A model generated the notes under the pieces. It did not search any database, was not told the origin of the DNA, and saw only the letters and a list, made by a program, of their open reading frames with translations. Position numbers and translations under genes: made by a program. This document shows positions 24,587 to 34,919 of a stretch of 64,000 nucleotides of DNA, in pieces (position 1 is the first letter of the stretch; every line of letters starts with the position of its first letter). The stretch comes from RPQJ01 sp963793005 (GTDB lineage Bacteria > Pseudomonadota > Gammaproteobacteria > Steroidobacterales > Steroidobacteraceae): positions 434,001 through 498,000 of the forward strand of contig CAWBYP010000002.1 in NCBI GenBank assembly GCA_963793005.1. Reading direction: 5' to 3'.

Positions 24587-25618
24587 TCAGCCGAACTGGC
24601 GCAGGAAGCGCAGGTCGTTGTCGAAATACATGCGGATGTCGTTCACGTTGTAGCGCAGCATGGCCAGGCGCTCGATGCCCATGCCGAACGCGTAGCCGGT
24701 GTAACGCTCCGGGTCGATGCCGACATTGCGGAGCACGTTGGGGTGCACCATGCCGCAGCCCGCCACCTCGAGCCAGCCCGTGCCCTTGCACACGCGGCAA
24801 CCCTTGCCGCTGCAGAACACGCACTCGATGTCCACCTCGGCCGAGGGCTCGGTGAACGGGAAATACGACGGACGGAAGCGGATGCCGAGCCTGCGCTCGA
24901 AGAAACGCTCGACGAAATGGTGCAGCACCGACTTCAGGTGCGCGAAGCTCACGCCCTCGTCCACCACCAGCCCTTCCACCTGGTGGAACATCGGCGTGTG
25001 GGTCATGTCCGAGTCGCAGCGATAGACACGCCCGGGCATGATCATCCGCAGCGGCGGCTTGTCGCGCAGCATCGCGCGGACCTGCACCGGCGAGGTGTGG
25101 GTGCGCAGCAGGCGTCCGTCCGGGAAATAGAAAGTGTCGTGCATCGCCCGCGCCGGGTGGTTCGCGGGGATGTTGAGCGCCTCGAAATTGTGCCAGTCGT
25201 CCTCGACCTCGGGACCTTCCTCGACGCTGAATCCGGCATTGCGGAACAGCGACTCGATGCGGCGCCGCACGCGGGTGATCGGGTGCAGGCCGCCCGGTTG
25301 CTGGCCGCGACCCGGCTGTGTCACGTCCACGCGGCCCGCTGCGAGCCGGCGCTCGAGCTCCTCGCGATCGAGCTCGGCCTGGCGCGCGGCAACCAGCGCA
25401 CCGATCTCGTCGCGCACCGCGTTGATGCGCGCGCCCGCCTCGCGGCGAGCATCGGGTGCGAGCGAGCCCAGCGTCTTCAGCAGTGCAGTGATCGCGCCTT
25501 TCTTGCCGAAGAACTCGACCTTCAGTTCCTCGATGGCGGCCAGACTCGTGCAGGCGTCTACGGACTCGCGGGCCCTTGCGGCAAGTGTCTCGAGGTCGTT
25601 GCTGGACTCGTCAGTCAT
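24587..25618 (-). CDS. pheS: phenylalanyl-tRNA synthetase alpha subunit
   Basis: The product has 343 residues and is the class II catalytic subunit. An N-terminal coiled coil is followed by HPITRVRRRIESLF, FEALNIPANHPARAMHDTFYF, motif 2 around RVYRCDSDMTHTPMFHQVEG, and motif 3 GYAFGMGIERLAMLRY. The unusual CVFCSGKGCRVCKGTGW block is a cysteine-rich insertion seen in this family. The start lies just after the GGGGACTGTCCCC repeat cluster. Confidence 0.98.
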   Translation of the reverse strand: MTDESSNDLETLAARARESVDACTSLAAIEELKVEFFGKKGAITALLKTLGSLAPDARREAGARINAVRDEIGALVAARQAELDREELERRLAAGRVDVTQPGRGQQPGGLHPITRVRRRIESLFRNAGFSVEEGPEVEDDWHNFEALNIPANHPARAMHDTFYFPDGRLLRTHTSPVQVRAMLRDKPPLRMIMPGRVYRCDSDMTHTPMFHQVEGLVVDEGVSFAHLKSVLHHFVERFFERRLGIRFRPSYFPFTEPSAEVDIECVFCSGKGCRVCKGTGWLEVAGCGMVHPNVLRNVGIDPERYTGYAFGMGIERLAMLRYNVNDIRMYFDNDLRFLRQFG

Positions 25619-25630
25619 GTGTCAACCATT

Positions 25631-25736
25631 GGGGACTGTCCCCTGGTAGTCCCTGGGGACTGTCCCCGAAGGGGACTGTCCCCTTCTTTGCACCGGGGAC
25701 TGTCCCTTGCAGGGACAGTCCCCGGCAGTCCCCGGC
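25631..25736. repeat. cluster of GGGGACTGTCCCC palindromes between rplT and pheS
   Basis: Three exact copies of the 13-base near-palindrome GGGGACTGTCCCC lie at 25631-25643, 25655-25667 and 25671-25683. Shortened or inverted forms follow at 25695-25706 (GGGGACTGTCCC) and 25712-25723 (GGGACAGTCCCC). The array fills the whole 121-base gap between rplT and pheS and touches the rplT stop codon. It has the look of a REP-type intergenic element and could fold into several competing hairpins, possibly uncoupling the ribosomal-protein part of the operon from pheST. Confidence 0.85.
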
Positions 25737-25739
25737 CGG

Positions 25740-26099
25740 TCAGGCTTCCAGGCTCGCCTTGGCCTGCTCGGCAAGCTTGCCGAACGCGTCGATGTCGTGG
25801 ACCGCTAGGTCCGCGAGCATCTTGCGGTCGACCTCGAAGCCGGCCGCCTTCAGGCCCGCCATCAGGCGGCTGTAGGACAGGTCGAACCCGCGGGCAGCCG
25901 CGTTGATGCGCGTGATCCACAGCGCACGCATGTCGCGCTTCTTGGCGCGACGGTCGCGGTAGGCGTACTGGCCGGCCTTGATGACCGCCTGCTTCGCCGT
26001 CCGATATACCTTGCGGCGTGCGTTGTAGTAGCCCTTCGCCTTGGCGAGGACCTTCTTGTGTCGGCGTCCAGCGATGACGCCACGCTTTACTCTAGCCAT
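25740..26099 (-). CDS. rplT: 50S ribosomal protein L20
   Basis: The product has 119 residues, highly basic, beginning MARVKRGVIAGRRHKKVLAKAKGYYNARRKVYRTAKQAVIKAGQYAYRDRR. This is the canonical L20 N-terminal extension needed early in 50S assembly. It follows rpmI by 10 bases in the standard infC-rpmI-rplT order. In E. coli L20 represses this operon by binding the rpmI leader; no attempt was made to fold that site here. Confidence 0.98.
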   Translation of the reverse strand: MARVKRGVIAGRRHKKVLAKAKGYYNARRKVYRTAKQAVIKAGQYAYRDRRAKKRDMRALWITRINAAARGFDLSYSRLMAGLKAAGFEVDRKMLADLAVHDIDAFGKLAEQAKASLEA

Positions 26100-26109
26100 G
26101 GGTCACCTC

Positions 26110-26304
26110 TTAGAGATTAGGAAGAAGCTTGTCGAGCCGGCCGGCGTCCTGCTTGGCAACCATGGTGGTGCCGCGCAGGTTGCGCTTACGCTTGCTCGTC
26201 TTCTTGGTGAGAATGTGTCGTTTCTGGGACTGGCCGCGCTTGTAGCCTTTCGCCGTTTTGCGAAAACGCTTGGCCGCCCCCTTGTTGGTCTTCAACTTGG
26301 GCAT
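26110..26304 (-). CDS. rpmI: 50S ribosomal protein L35
   Basis: The product has 64 residues and starts MPKLKTNKGAAKRFRKTAKG, with the basic core SQKRHILTKKTSKRKRNLRG and C-terminal LLPNL, all standard for L35. ATG 26304 was chosen over an upstream in-frame start that has no family match. It lies between infC (77 bases upstream) and rplT. Confidence 0.97.
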   Translation of the reverse strand: MPKLKTNKGAAKRFRKTAKGYKRGQSQKRHILTKKTSKRKRNLRGTTMVAKQDAGRLDKLLPNL

Positions 26305-26381
26305 GTCTACTCCTGTTTGTATGGCCCGTTTCACCGCAGGCGAACCCGCGGATCGAGGGCGAAGGACGGATTGCTCCGGCC

Positions 26382-26906
26382 TTACTTCTTTTTCGGCCCC
26401 ATCATCATCACCATCTGCCGGCCTTCCATCAGCGGGTGCTGTTCGACCACCGCGTAGTCCGCGAGGTCGTTCTGCAACCGGATCAGGACCTGGCGTCCGA
26501 TGTCGGTGTGGGCCATCTCACGACCACGGAACCTCAGGGTTACCTTGGCCTTGTCACCTTCCTCGAAAAAGCGAATCAGATTCCTGAGCTTGATCTTGTA
26601 ATCGCCTTCATCGGTTCCGGGACGAAACTTCACTTCCTTGACCTGGATCTGCCGCTGCTTCTTCTTCGCAGCGTGGGTCTTCTTGTTCTGTTCGAACACG
26701 AATTTCCCGTAATCGACGATCCGGCATACCGGCGGCTCCGCGGTCGGCGAAACCTCCACCAGGTCGAGTTCCTGCGAGGCAGCGAGCTGCAGCGCGTCGT
26801 ACCGGCTCATCACGCCGACCTGCTCACCGTCTTCGCCGATGATGCGAAGCTGCGGGGCCGTGATCTCGTCGTTGCGCCGGGCGCGCTTGGTCGTTGGGGC
26901 AGCGAT
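26382..26906 (-). CDS. infC: translation initiation factor IF-3 (AUC start)
   Basis: The product has 174 residues. The frame extends 31 codons upstream of the first ATG to an ATC at 26906-26904, giving IAAPTTKRARRNDEITAPQLRIIGEDGEQVGVMSRYDALQLA, the expected IF-3 N-terminal domain. A perfect GGAGGT ends 7 bases before it. Non-AUG starts (AUU, AUC, AUA) are the rule for infC because IF-3 represses its own mRNA by rejecting them. The ATG inside GGAGGTATGA is out of frame and is part of the thrS stop region. Only 3 bases lie between the thrS stop codon and the infC start. Confidence 0.95.
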   Translation of the reverse strand: MAAPTTKRARRNDEITAPQLRIIGEDGEQVGVMSRYDALQLAASQELDLVEVSPTAEPPVCRIVDYGKFVFEQNKKTHAAKKKQRQIQVKEVKFRPGTDEGDYKIKLRNLIRFFEEGDKAKVTLRFRGREMAHTDIGRQVLIRLQNDLADYAVVEQHPLMEGRQMVMMMGPKKK

Positions 26907-26909
26907 ACT

Positions 26910-28835
26910 TCATACCTCCAAAATATTTCGGCCGCGGCTCGCGATCTCATCGGCAAGTTTCGCGGCGATCGTCTCCAGTGACATCGCCCCGAGGTCCTTG
27001 CCGTTGCGCGTGCGCACGGCCAACGTACTCGAACCCGACTCGCGGTCGCCCGCGACCAGCAGGTACGGGACCCGCTGCAGGGTGTGCTCGCGGATTTTAA
27101 AGCCGACTTTCTCGTTTCGCAAATCCAATTCGACCCGAAGCCCCTGATTTTTCAGGAATTCAGCGGCTTTCCGGCAATATTCAGCCTGCCCGTCGGTGAT
27201 ATTCATCACCACGGCCTGGACCGGGGCCAGCCAGGTCGGGAATCGCCCGGCATGGTGCTCGATCAGAATGCCGATGAACCGCTCCATCGACCCGAGCACG
27301 GCCCGGTGCAGCATCAGGGGGGTATGTGCCGCCCCGTCCTCGCCGATGTACTCGGCGCCCAGCAGCACCGGCAGGATCGGGTCGAGCTGGAACGTCCCGC
27401 ACTGCCAGTCCCGGCCGATGGCGTCACGCAGCACGAACTCGAGCTTTGGCCCGTAGAAGGCGCCCTCGCCGGGGTTCAGCGTGTACTCGAGGCCCGCGGC
27501 AGCGCAGGCGTCCGTCAGCGCCTTCTCCGCCATGTCCCAGGTTTCGTCCGACCCGGCCCGCTGCGGCGGCCGGTCCGAGAACTTGATCTCGACTTCGTCG
27601 AATCCGAAATCCGAGTAGACGCTCTTCAGCAAGCCGACGAACCTCGCCGTCTCGACATTGACCTGCTCCGGCGTGCAGAAGATGTGCGCGTCGTCCTGCG
27701 TGAAGGCGCGCACCCGCATGATCCCGTGCAGCGCGCCCGATGGCTCGTTGCGGTGGCAGGCGCCGAACTCGGCCATGCGCAGCGGCAGGTCGCGGTAAGA
27801 CTTGGTGCCCACCTTGTAGATCTGGATGTGGCAGGGGCAGTTCATGGGCTTCACCGCGAGCGTGCGCCCTTCGGATTCCGCAATGAACATGTGTGGCGCG
27901 TAGTTTTCCCAGTGGCCTGATTTCTCCCAGAGCCCCCGGTCGACGAGCTGCGGGGTGCGGACCTCGACATAGCCTGCTTCCGCAAGGCGCTCGCGCATGT
28001 ACTGCTCGATCGTGCACCACAGCGTCCAGCCCTTCGGGTGCCAGAACACGCTGCCGACCGCTTCTTCCTGCGTGTGGAACAACCCGAGCTCGCGGCCGAC
28101 GCGACGGTGGTCACGCTTCTCGGCTTCCTCGAGGCGGGTCAGGTAGGCCTTCAGGTCTTTTTCGCTGCCCCAGGCCGTGCCGTAGATGCGCTGGAGCATC
28201 TCGTTGTTCGAGTCACCACGCCAGTAGGCGCCGGCGACCTTCATCAGCTTGAACGCGCCGAGCTTGCCGGTGCCCGGCACATGGGGCCCGCGGCACAGGT
28301 CGAACCAGTCGCCCTGCCCGTAGAGGCTGATGTCCTCGTTGGCCGGGATGCTGGCGATGATTTCCGCCTTGTAGTGCTCGCCGAGCTTCTTGAACGTCTC
28401 GACGGCCACGTCGCGCGGCATCACCCGGCGCTCGACCTTGAGGTCGGCCTTCACCAGTTCGTGCATCTTCGCTTCGAACTTCTCGAGGTCATCGGGCGTG
28501 AACGGCCGACTGAACGCGAAGTCGTAGTAGAAGCCGTTGTCGATCACTGGCCCGATGGTGACCTGGGCGTCCGGATAGACCGCCTGCACGGCCTGCGCGA
28601 GCAGGTGCGCGGTCGAGTGGCGGATGACCTCCAGGCCCTCGGGATCCTTGCCCGTGACGATGGCGAGAGTCGCGTCGCCTTCGATCAGGAACGAGGTATC
28701 GACCAGGCTGCCGTCGACCTTCCCCGCCAGCGCCGCCTTCGCGAGCCCTGGGCCGATGTCGGCCGCGACCTGCGCCACCGTGACCGGCTCGGCGTAGGTT
28801 CGTTGGCTGCCGTCTGGCAGGGTGATGACGGGCAT
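26910..28835 (-). CDS. thrS: threonyl-tRNA synthetase
   Basis: The product has 641 residues (E. coli 642). Domain order is an N-terminal TGS domain (MPVITLPDGSQRTYAEPVTVAQVAADIG), the editing domain with DRHSTAHLLAQAV-type zinc site (RHSTAHLLAQAVQAVYPDAQ), and the class II core. The core includes zinc ligands in MNCPCHIQIY and HRAVLGSMERFIGILIEHHAG. The C-terminal anticodon-binding domain includes WLAPVQAVVMNITDGQAEY. ATG 28835 follows tRNA-Val by 26 bases. The stop is within the infC Shine-Dalgarno region. Confidence 0.98.
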   Translation of the reverse strand: MPVITLPDGSQRTYAEPVTVAQVAADIGPGLAKAALAGKVDGSLVDTSFLIEGDATLAIVTGKDPEGLEVIRHSTAHLLAQAVQAVYPDAQVTIGPVIDNGFYYDFAFSRPFTPDDLEKFEAKMHELVKADLKVERRVMPRDVAVETFKKLGEHYKAEIIASIPANEDISLYGQGDWFDLCRGPHVPGTGKLGAFKLMKVAGAYWRGDSNNEMLQRIYGTAWGSEKDLKAYLTRLEEAEKRDHRRVGRELGLFHTQEEAVGSVFWHPKGWTLWCTIEQYMRERLAEAGYVEVRTPQLVDRGLWEKSGHWENYAPHMFIAESEGRTLAVKPMNCPCHIQIYKVGTKSYRDLPLRMAEFGACHRNEPSGALHGIMRVRAFTQDDAHIFCTPEQVNVETARFVGLLKSVYSDFGFDEVEIKFSDRPPQRAGSDETWDMAEKALTDACAAAGLEYTLNPGEGAFYGPKLEFVLRDAIGRDWQCGTFQLDPILPVLLGAEYIGEDGAAHTPLMLHRAVLGSMERFIGILIEHHAGRFPTWLAPVQAVVMNITDGQAEYCRKAAEFLKNQGLRVELDLRNEKVGFKIREHTLQRVPYLLVAGDRESGSSTLAVRTRNGKDLGAMSLETIAAKLADEIASRGRNILEV

Positions 28836-28861
28836 GTTCGGATCCTTGGCAGGACAGGGTC

Positions 28862-28936
28862 TGGTGGGCGCACGTGGGATCGAACCACGGACCCCTACCA
28901 TGTCAAGGTAGTGCTCTACCGCTGAGCTATGCGCCC
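28862..28936 (-). tRNA. tRNA-Val (GAC)
   Basis: On the minus strand the acceptor stem is GGGCGCA/TGCGCCC, the D arm AGCTCAGCGGTAGAGC, the anticodon stem CTACC/GGTAG with loop TTGACAT giving anticodon GAC, and the T arm CGTGGTTCGATCCCACG. CCA is encoded at 28864-28862. thrS begins 26 bases downstream. Confidence 0.96.
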
Positions 28937-28984
28937 TCAAACGAGCCGCGAAGGATACCTGAGGGGCCAGCGGCGAGGCAAATG

Positions 28985-29016
28985 GGGACACTCTCGGAGG
29001 GGACATTCTCCTTTTT
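28985..29016. repeat. paired GGGGACA-(T/C)TCTC direct repeat
   Basis: GGGGACACTCTC and GGGGACATTCTCC occur 15 bases apart and are followed by TTTTT (29012-29016). The motif is related in look to the GGGGAC repeats at 25631-25736 and directly precedes the long palindrome at 29029-29072. No coding content is visible between tRNA-Val and uvrB. Confidence 0.6.
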
Positions 29017-29028
29017 CCGCGAGGAAAA

Positions 29029-29072
29029 TAGGTGCCAGGCACCGAAATAGTTAATTCGGTGCCTGGCACCTA
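29029..29072. repeat. perfect 18-bp-arm palindrome (GGTGCCAGGCACC element)
   Basis: Arms TAGGTGCCAGGCACCGAA (29029-29046) and its exact complement (29055-29072) flank an 8-base AT-rich loop. Each arm itself contains the palindrome GGTGCCAGGCACC. It lies 8 bases beyond the uvrB stop, so it may also serve as an RNA-stabilising 3' hairpin. This type of repeat is scattered between genes in several proteobacteria. Confidence 0.85.
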
Positions 29073-29080
29073 TGTCCGGC

Positions 29081-31096
<2,016 letters not shown>

Positions 31097-31183
31097 GGGT
31101 CCCGCGGGAAAAGCCGCGTTTGGGGGGAGCGGCAGATTACCCTAAAATACCAGCCCCCCTCCCGCCCCTCCCGGAAGACTCAA

Positions 31184-32371
31184 TTGACACTGGTCCTCGC
31201 AGAGCGCTTGAAGCGCGTCAAACCCTCGCCCACCGTCGCACTCACCGGCCGCGTCGCCAGGCTCAAGGCCGAAGGCCGCGACATCATCGGCCTTGGCGTC
31301 GGCGAACCGGACTTCGACACGCCGGTGCACGTCGCCGATGCGGGCGTCGAGGCAATACGCAAGGGCTTTACGCGCTACACCGCGGTCGAGGGAATACCCG
31401 ACCTCAAGGACGCCATCATCGCCAAGTTCAGGCGTGACAACGGCATCGAGTACGCGCGACCGCAGATCCTGGTTTCCACCGGCGCGAAGCAGACGATCTA
31501 CAACCTGTTCATGTCGGTGATCGACCCGGGCGACGAGGTGATCATTCCTGCGCCCTACTGGGTCTCGTATCCCGACATGGCGTTGCTCGCCGAAGGCACA
31601 CCGGTCACTCCATACGCGGGCCCCGAACAGGGCTACAAGATCACGCCGGCGCAGCTCGAGGCGGCGATCACGCCGAAGTCCAGGCTCTTCATGCTGAACA
31701 GCCCGTCGAACCCGACCGGCGCGGCCTACACCAGCGCCGAACTGCACGCGCTCGGTGCCGTGCTGCGCCGGCACCAGGACGTGCTGGTCGCCACCGACGA
31801 CATGTACGAGCACATCTACTGGGCGAAGGAGCCGTTTGCCAGTTTCCTCACGGCCTGCCCCGACCTCTACGACCGCACCATCACGATCAACGGCGTGTCG
31901 AAGAGCTATGCGATGACCGGCTGGCGCATCGGCTACTGTGGCGGGCCGGCGGCGATCGTCGAGGCGATGTCCACGATCCAGAGCCAGAGCACCTCGAACC
32001 CGTCCTCGATCGCGCAGAAGGCCGCGGTGGCGGCGCTGAACGGCGACCAGGCCTGTGTCGCCGAGATGAACCGGCACTTCAAGGCCCGGCACGATTTCTT
32101 CAATGCGGGCCTCAATGCCCTGCCGGGCGTCCGGGTGCTGCCCGCCGCGGGAACGTTCTACGCGTTTTGCGATGTCTCGCAGGCAATCGCGAGCCGTGGC
32201 CTGGCCGATGACCACGAATTCGCCGAACTGCTGTTGGACAAGGCCGGCGTCGCCGGGGTCCCGGGCACCGGATTCGGCGCGCCGGGACACATCCGGTTCT
32301 CGTTCGCCGTCAGCATGGAGACGCTCGAGAAGGCACTCGAGCGGATGGGCGCGGTCCTGCGCGACGCTTGA
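31184..32371 (+). CDS. aspartate aminotransferase family (class I PLP)
   Basis: The product has 395 residues. It is a fold-type I aminotransferase of the Ib subgroup with VGEPDFDTPVHVADAG, RYTAVEGIPDLKDAI, STGAKQTIYNLFM, LNSPSNPTGAAYT, TDDMYEHIYW and the PLP lysine in GVSKSYAMTGWRIGYCGGP. It probably interconverts aspartate/oxaloacetate and glutamate/2-oxoglutarate, with possible side activity on prephenate. TTG 31184 (MTLVLAERLKRV) has GGAAG about 8 bases upstream and fits the family start. No ATG or GTG lies nearby in frame. Confidence 0.92.
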   Translation: MTLVLAERLKRVKPSPTVALTGRVARLKAEGRDIIGLGVGEPDFDTPVHVADAGVEAIRKGFTRYTAVEGIPDLKDAIIAKFRRDNGIEYARPQILVSTGAKQTIYNLFMSVIDPGDEVIIPAPYWVSYPDMALLAEGTPVTPYAGPEQGYKITPAQLEAAITPKSRLFMLNSPSNPTGAAYTSAELHALGAVLRRHQDVLVATDDMYEHIYWAKEPFASFLTACPDLYDRTITINGVSKSYAMTGWRIGYCGGPAAIVEAMSTIQSQSTSNPSSIAQKAAVAALNGDQACVAEMNRHFKARHDFFNAGLNALPGVRVLPAAGTFYAFCDVSQAIASRGLADDHEFAELLLDKAGVAGVPGTGFGAPGHIRFSFAVSMETLEKALERMGAVLRDA

Positions 32372-32380
32372 CCGGCTTCC

Positions 32381-32409
32381 TTGACTAAAGCACCCTCAAT
32401 CCGGAGAAT
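32381..32409 (+). promoter_or_regulatory. promoter of tRNA-Asn
   Basis: TTGACT (32381-32386) and GAGAAT (32404-32409) are 17 bases apart and end 15 bases before the mature tRNA 5' end, a typical tRNA promoter position. Confidence 0.5.
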
Positions 32410-32424
32410 TCCGCGCCCTCCAGT

Positions 32425-32499
32425 TCCGACATAGCTCAGCGGTAGAGCAGCTGACTGTTAATCAGCGGGTCCCTGGTTCGAATCCAGGTGTCGGAGCCA
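32425..32499 (+). tRNA. tRNA-Asn (GTT)
   Basis: The acceptor stem is TCCGACA/TGTCGGA, the D arm AGCTCAGCGGTAGAGC, the anticodon stem GCTGA/TCAGC with loop CTGTTAA giving anticodon GTT, and the T arm CCTGGTTCGAATCCAGG. CCA is encoded at 32497-32499. It is a stand-alone gene between the aminotransferase and terC. Confidence 0.97.
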
Positions 32500-32540
32500 A
32501 TTCACGCGCGCCGCCGGCCCGACCGCTCCGGAACGGGCGG

Positions 32541-33578
32541 TCAAGCCTTGTTCTCTTCCCTGGCCTCGGGCGCGGACTGGAGTTTCGCCGCTGGCGCGCT
32601 TGCCAGGCTGCTCGTGCCGGGCCGCCTGGGCTCAGTGCGGGCCGGAATCAGCACCGAAAGCACCATCGTCGACACCAGGATCAGTGCCGTCGCGGCGAGC
32701 GACCAGCCGACCGGGATCTTGTAGATGTCAATCATCAGCATCTTGGTGCCGATGACCCCAAGGATCAGCGCGAGGCCGTACGAGAGCAGGTGGAACTTCT
32801 CGTGCATGTTGGCGAGCAGGAAGTACAGCGCACGCAGGCCGAGGATCGCGAACACGTTCGAGGTGAGAACGATGAACGGGTCGAGCGTGATGGCGAATAT
32901 CGCCGGAATCGAGTCGACGGCGAAGATGACGTCCACGACGCCGATCATCACGATCACCACGAACAGCGGCGTCGCCATCCGGACGCCTTCATGCACCGTG
33001 AAAAATTTCTCGCCGTCCAGGGTCGGCGAGATCTTCAGTCGCCTGTGGATCCACTTCAGCACCGGGTTGCCGGCCAGGTCGGGCTCCTGCCCAGCGGCCC
33101 ACCACATCTTGATGCCGGTCAGCAGCAGGAACGCGCCGAACACATACAGCAGCCAGTGGAAGTGCTGCAGCAGCCATGCCCCCACCAGGATCAGAACGGC
33201 CCGCAGCGCGATCGCCCCCAGGATGCCGATCATCAGGACACGTTTCTGGTACTCGGCGGGTATCCCGAAATAGGTGAACACCATCAGGAATACGAAGATG
33301 TTGTCGACTGCAAGCGCCTTCTCGACCAGGTAGCCGGTGACGAACTCGAGCGCCTTGGTGTTGGCGAACTCCGGGCCCTGAGCGTCGCGCAGCCTCCACC
33401 ACAGCCAGGCGACGAACACGAACGAGACCAGCACCCAGATGATCGACCAGATCGCCGCCTCGCGAATGCCGACCCGATGCGCGCCCTGGCCGCGCATCGC
33501 CACGAAATCGACGACCAGCGCCACGAGTACGAACGCGACGAAGATGCCCCACATCGTGGGGGTGCCTATGCCCATCAT
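32541..33578 (-). CDS. TerC family integral membrane protein (Alx-like)
   Basis: The product has 345 residues and about nine transmembrane helices. TerC hallmarks are the intramembrane acidic residues in LEFVTGYLVEKALAVDNIFVFLMVF and in GVVDVIFAVDSIPAIFAIT. The family includes E. coli Alx and is linked to manganese export and metal loading of exported proteins. The C-terminal 30 residues are hydrophilic. No yybP-ykoY riboswitch precedes it. Instead its ATG overlaps the gabT stop by 4 bases, so it is translated from the gabT mRNA. Confidence 0.92.
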   Translation of the reverse strand: MMGIGTPTMWGIFVAFVLVALVVDFVAMRGQGAHRVGIREAAIWSIIWVLVSFVFVAWLWWRLRDAQGPEFANTKALEFVTGYLVEKALAVDNIFVFLMVFTYFGIPAEYQKRVLMIGILGAIALRAVLILVGAWLLQHFHWLLYVFGAFLLLTGIKMWWAAGQEPDLAGNPVLKWIHRRLKISPTLDGEKFFTVHEGVRMATPLFVVIVMIGVVDVIFAVDSIPAIFAITLDPFIVLTSNVFAILGLRALYFLLANMHEKFHLLSYGLALILGVIGTKMLMIDIYKIPVGWSLAATALILVSTMVLSVLIPARTEPRRPGTSSLASAPAAKLQSAPEAREENKA

Positions 33579-34882
33579 GCGTTTGCAGCTGTCTTGACAG
33601 CAGGCCCCGCAAGTTCACGCAACGATTCAGACAGGATGCCCATGCCCTCACTCACGATCTCATGCGACGCGGTCAACGGTACCAGCAGGCGGATCACGTT
33701 TCCGTAGATGCCGCAGGATAGCAGTACCAGTCCTTTCTCCGCTGCGCGCTTCGTCAATGCCTTGGCCAGTTCGGCATCGGGCGAGTGCGGATCGCGGTTC
33801 CTGACCAGTTCCATCGCCACCATCGCGCCGAGGTTTCGCACTTCGCCGATCGCCGGGATCTCGCGCGCCAGGTCGCGCAGTGCACCGGCCATGAGATTGC
33901 CGATGGCCACGGCCCGCTCGCAGAGTTTTTCCTCCTCGATCACCTCGAGCACTGCGAGACCGGCAGCACAGGCTATCGGTGAGCCCGCGTAGGTGCCGCC
34001 AAGCCCGCCCGGGCCCGGGGCATCCATGATCTCGGCCTTGCCGACGACCGCCGCCAGCGGAAATCCCCCGGCCAGGCTCTTGGCCATGGTCATCAGGTCG
34101 GGTTCCACGCCGGCATGCTCGATCGCGAACATGCGGCCGGTGCGCGCAAAGCCAGTCTGGATCTCGTCGATCACCAGCACGATCCCGTGCTGGTCGCAGA
34201 GCCTGCGCAGTGCCTTGAGGAACTCCGGCGGCGCAATGTAGAAGCCGCCTTCGCCCATCACGGGTTCGATGATGATCGCAGCGACCCGCGCGGGCTCGAT
34301 GTCGTTCTTGAAGATGTGCTCGAGCGCCGCGAGGCTGTCCTCGACACTCACCCCGTGGTAAGCGATCGGAAACGGCGCGTGATAGACCTCGGCCGGAAAC
34401 GGCCCGAACCCGGCCTTGTACGGCGTGACCTTGCCGGTGAGCGCCATCGCCATGAACGTGCGCCCGTGGAACCCACCGCCGAAAGCGATCACCCCCGAGC
34501 GGCGGGTGTGCGCGCGGGCTATCTTGATGCAGTTCTCGACCGCTTCCGCACCGGTAGTCACGAAGATTGCCTTTTTCGGCGAAGGCCCCGGTGTCAGGTG
34601 GATCAGTTTTTCAGCCAGCGCGACCGCGGTTTCGTAGGGCGTGATCATCAGGCAGGTATGACTGAACGCATCGAGCTGCTTCGCTACCGCGGCCTGCACC
34701 TTCGGGTGCAGGTGACCGGTGTTGAGCACGGCAATGCCCGCGGCGAAGTCGATGTATCGCTTTCCATCCACGTCCCACATTTCCGCGTTGCGCGCGCGCT
34801 CGATGTAGACGGGAAGCTGGTTGCCCAGTCCGCGCGCGAATGCAGTGTCACGACGCTTCTGCAGGTCATGGTTGCGCGACAT
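33575..34882 (-). CDS. gabT: 4-aminobutyrate aminotransferase (class III)
   Basis: The product has 435 residues. It is a class III PLP aminotransferase converting GABA to succinate semialdehyde. Seen are NAEMWDVDGKRYIDFAAGIAVLNTGH, the cofactor loop TTGAEAVENCIKIA, the base-stacking FGGGFHGRT, VIDEIQTGFARTGRMFA and the Schiff-base lysine in MAKSLAGGFPLAAVVG. Related enzymes (2,4-diaminobutyrate or acetylornithine) cannot be fully excluded, but the close GabT-like blocks favour GABA. It overlaps terC by 4 bases and follows galU after 37 bases. Confidence 0.9.
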   Translation of the reverse strand: MSRNHDLQKRRDTAFARGLGNQLPVYIERARNAEMWDVDGKRYIDFAAGIAVLNTGHLHPKVQAAVAKQLDAFSHTCLMITPYETAVALAEKLIHLTPGPSPKKAIFVTTGAEAVENCIKIARAHTRRSGVIAFGGGFHGRTFMAMALTGKVTPYKAGFGPFPAEVYHAPFPIAYHGVSVEDSLAALEHIFKNDIEPARVAAIIIEPVMGEGGFYIAPPEFLKALRRLCDQHGIVLVIDEIQTGFARTGRMFAIEHAGVEPDLMTMAKSLAGGFPLAAVVGKAEIMDAPGPGGLGGTYAGSPIACAAGLAVLEVIEEEKLCERAVAIGNLMAGALRDLAREIPAIGEVRNLGAMVAMELVRNRDPHSPDAELAKALTKRAAEKGLVLLSCGIYGNVIRLLVPLTASHEIVSEGMGILSESLRELAGPAVKTAANA

Positions 34883-34919
34883 GATTTCTCCGGAAAATTT
34901 CCTGTTCGAATGAGACTAT

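Noticed and set aside
28836..29069. Extended thrS N terminus of 78 residues
   Set aside because: The extra frame crosses tRNA-Val and the repeats; the family start is MPVITLPDG at 28835.
32541..33700. yybP-ykoY (manganese) riboswitch in front of the TerC gene
   Set aside because: The TerC start overlaps the gabT stop, leaving no leader, and no such motif was seen upstream of gabT.
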